The notes under the pieces are model-generated. The model saw only the letters and a list, made by a program, of their open reading frames with translations, was not told the DNA's origin and did not search any database. Of a DNA stretch of 15,500 nt, positions 13,916-15,500 are shown piece after piece. The position numbers and the translations under genes are program-made. Numbering within the stretch: position 1 is the first letter of the stretch; every line of letters starts with the position of its first letter. The DNA comes from DAOTMI01 sp964605545 (GTDB lineage: Bacteria; Patescibacteriota; Microgenomatia; UBA12405). The stretch lies in NCBI GenBank assembly GCA_964605545.1, contig CAZSCX010000012.1, forward strand, positions 1 to 15,500. Reading direction: 5' to 3'.

Positions 13916-14749
13916 TTATTTTTGATGTAAGTTCCAAATATAAATAGTTGTGTGTAAAACGAATTCGGCTTCTGGTTTTGTTGGTTTTCGACCTTGACCG
14001 CCCGTATGTTGCCCACGAATATTACTCGCTTCTTTAAGTAAACTAGTTAAATTACTTTTTGGTTCAACAATTGAGTCTCCTTTATACGACAAAACATTTG
14101 GGGTTGTTTCAAAAGAATGAATGAACTTTTTTAATTGTGGTTTTGGATCATTTAAAAAATATATTTTTTTAAAATAAGTTTCTAAAAAATCACAACATCT
14201 TGTAACAACCTTTTCGTAGTCAGGATTTATTGAATAACAAAATGTCCAAGCTTCTTGAAGTAAGTCATTATCACTAATCGCTCTATTTGATTGTTTTTTA
14301 ACTACTTCCGGAACTCTTTCAATTAGATTATAAACACCCTTATCATATTCACTTGTTTTTTTATCAGACAAAATCACTTCATACGCCGAACCGCCTTCTG
14401 AAAGAAAATATTCTAATTGATTAGCATCATACCCATTTGCAAAATTTTGAAGAAAAAAAGCCAAAATATTAGATGTTCTTAGTGAATCTTGAAAAGTAAA
14501 AATAATAAAACTGGACCACTCTTGTGGAAATTTTTCTCTAAATTTTATACATAATATATTTAGAAAGTCTGGCTTAATATAACAAGAATTATGAGTTAAA
14601 TAGCTATTTGCAGTTGCTACCTTATCATTTTTTTTTAAAACATCCCAAAGCCAATCTTTTAAAGAAGTAGTCATATATTCTGGATAATCACAAGTCAATA
14701 TATTTTCTTTAAAATCATATTTTTTACCAAATGGTTTAAATTTAATCAC
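13916..14749 (-). CDS. Abi-C/HEPN-like protein between hsdS and hsdR
   Basis: A 277-residue product. Its C-terminal third resembles the abortive-infection C-terminal family (Abi_C): a helix DYEKVVTRCCDFLETYFKKI (res 177-196), then SLLKEASNIRGQHTGGQGR (res 236-254) and a final helix AEFVLHTTIYIW. The pair R245/H248 occupies the place of the family's polar R...H motif, which in HEPN proteins forms an RNase site; here the spacing (two residues) is shorter than the classic Rx4-6H. Residues 1-165 are an unassigned, family-specific region. The start is GTG, with GTGA overlapping the hsdS stop and a strong GGAGGT 6 bases upstream. The gene holds the position that prrC occupies between hsdS and hsdR in EcoprrI, suggesting an RNase or abortive function linked to the restriction enzyme; this is inferred. 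Confidence 0.72.
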   Translation of the reverse strand: MIKFKPFGKKYDFKENILTCDYPEYMTTSLKDWLWDVLKKNDKVATANSYLTHNSCYIKPDFLNILCIKFREKFPQEWSSFIIFTFQDSLRTSNILAFFLQNFANGYDANQLEYFLSEGGSAYEVILSDKKTSEYDKGVYNLIERVPEVVKKQSNRAISDNDLLQEAWTFCYSINPDYEKVVTRCCDFLETYFKKIYFLNDPKPQLKKFIHSFETTPNVLSYKGDSIVEPKSNLTSLLKEASNIRGQHTGGQGRKPTKPEAEFVLHTTIYIWNLHQK

Positions 14750-15500
14750 GTTCTTACCTCCACTTTTTGATTAAAAATATCACTCATTAATCCATTCTTT
14801 AACGATTTAAGTTTAAATAACAATTCTTTATTTTTAATTTGTTCATTATTTATAGACGAGAAAATATTAATTAATCTTTTTTGTTCAGAAATTTTAGGAA
14901 TAGATATAATAATTGATCCGAGCTTTTCAATAGTTAGAGCTTTTTGACTAGAGCCACCAGCAATATTATTCATTTTCTCTCGATATAATTGCGAAGATAA
15001 AATAATATTCAAATATTCAGGAATAATATCTTCGTTAATTTTTCTAATCCATAAAAGATTTCCATCTTTAAAATAAAATTCCTCATTTTGGACGAGATAT
15101 ACATCACCAATTGTACCGACAGAAGTTATCAACATATCTCCTTTTTTTGGAGCACCGAATTTGTTTTTTAATTCATTGAATTTTTCTGATGATATATAGA
15201 TTAGATTACCCAATGGTGTATTCTTTGATTTCTTAATAATTTCCGTTGATCTATAAAATGGAACACCACTTGCAACATAGTCAGACACCATTATTCTTTT
15301 ACTAGATGTAACCTCTGAAATTTCTTTAATTTTTGTTTTTTTAGTGTTACTTTCTCCAAAGAGCAAATTTCTCATGAGTCCACTAAATAAAATATCTGTT
15401 TTTTTAATTATCTGGTCAGTTTTTTGAATTTCTTCATCTACAGTAGACAAAATTAAAGCAATTTTTTGTTGAGTTTCTAATGGTGGCAAAAGCAACGGAA
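14746..15500 (-). CDS. hsdS: Type I restriction specificity subunit HsdS, C-terminal 250 residues; 5' part beyond right edge
   Basis: HsdS reads the two halves of the target site through two target-recognition domains and holds HsdM and HsdR. The visible part begins in the central conserved spacer (LLPPLETQQKIALILSTVDE). It then contains the whole second recognition domain, starting at IKEISEVTSS, with TSVGTIGDVYLV and SQKALTIEKLGSIIISIP. It ends with the second conserved helix (ISEQKRLINIFSSINNEQI). This repeat matches the central one, the pattern that gives HsdS its pseudo-twofold shape. The frame is open to the edge. The first codon that could be read as a start (15495) is an internal TTG, so the true start, the first recognition domain and probably hsdM lie beyond 15500. 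The stop overlaps the GTG of the next gene. Confidence 0.93.
   Translation of the reverse strand, partial: PLLLPPLETQQKIALILSTVDEEIQKTDQIIKKTDILFSGLMRNLLFGESNTKKTKIKEISEVTSSKRIMVSDYVASGVPFYRSTEIIKKSKNTPLGNLIYISSEKFNELKNKFGAPKKGDMLITSVGTIGDVYLVQNEEFYFKDGNLLWIRKINEDIIPEYLNIILSSQLYREKMNNIAGGSSQKALTIEKLGSIIISIPKISEQKRLINIFSSINNEQIKNKELLFKLKSLKNGLMSDIFNQKVEVRT
14756..14761 (-). promoter_or_regulatory. Strong Shine-Dalgarno for the Abi-like gene
   Basis: GGAGGT on the minus strand, 6 bases before the GTG at 14749 and inside the last codons of hsdS. It supports the GTG as the true start. It is the only canonical Shine-Dalgarno that I noticed just upstream of a gene in the window. Confidence 0.75.

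Noticed and set aside
13914..13937. Upstream TTG start for hsdR at 13937
   Set aside because: The ATG at 13913 fits the family's N-terminus and operon spacing; the TTG has no ribosome-binding site and would overlap the previous gene.
15493..15495. Apparent start codon of hsdS at 15495
   Set aside because: It is an internal TTG (Leu) within the conserved central PPLE region; the frame continues to the window edge.
1..15500. CRISPR array, rRNA, insertion sequence with transposase, or intrinsic terminators
   Set aside because: No regularly spaced repeats, rRNA-like stretches, transposase motifs or GC hairpin plus U-tract were seen on either strand.

Overview
The window is AT-rich, very tightly packed and carries single-copy housekeeping genes followed by an accessory defence region. 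The proteins have the look of a Patescibacteria (CPR) genome, probably Microgenomates-like. The reasons are a divergent 420-residue enolase with an ASGGAPSVE N-terminus, small uncharacterised proteins around glycolysis genes, almost no intergenic DNA, and few Shine-Dalgarno sequences. This assignment is from memory of family sequences; no search was run.

Region 1 (1-6640) is the core block. It holds groEL (cut by the left edge) and groES on the minus strand, driven by a strong promoter with a CIRCE (HrcA) operator. Then come a small membrane-anchored protein of unknown function, enolase, an uncharacterised protein built from two similar halves, cofactor-independent phosphoglycerate mutase, an HExxH gluzincin-like protein, and a small helical protein. 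Enolase and GpmI catalyse consecutive steps of lower glycolysis. Nearly every transcription-unit-leading gene here has a TATAAT-type -10 box ending only 5-10 bases before its start codon and no Shine-Dalgarno sequence, which predicts leaderless mRNAs.

Region 2 (about 6640-6830) is the junction between core and accessory DNA. It holds a degenerate repeat-like stretch, an array of TGAGACA sites and a promoter whose 17-bp spacer is filled by a perfect dyad.

Region 3 (6831-8668) is a two-gene plus-strand module. The first gene encodes a LexA-type winged-helix domain fused to a DUF5677-like helical domain instead of the S24 peptidase. The second, overlapping it by 28 bases, encodes a protein with two membrane segments and a predicted cytoplasmic domain.

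Region 4 (8675-15500) is a compact minus-strand operon read from the right edge. It contains hsdS (5' part off-window), an Abi/HEPN-like protein, hsdR, a small protein, an AlbA_2 (Schlafen-type) protein, a 62-residue basic protein and a second DUF5677-like protein. The Abi-like gene sits between hsdS and hsdR, the position occupied by the anticodon nuclease gene prrC in the EcoprrI locus. hsdM is not in the window and is expected just beyond the right edge. Taken together, regions 3 and 4 look like a layered defence island: a type I restriction system, associated candidate RNA-targeting or abortive proteins, and a self-regulated module facing it. The defence roles of all genes other than hsdS and hsdR are inferred.
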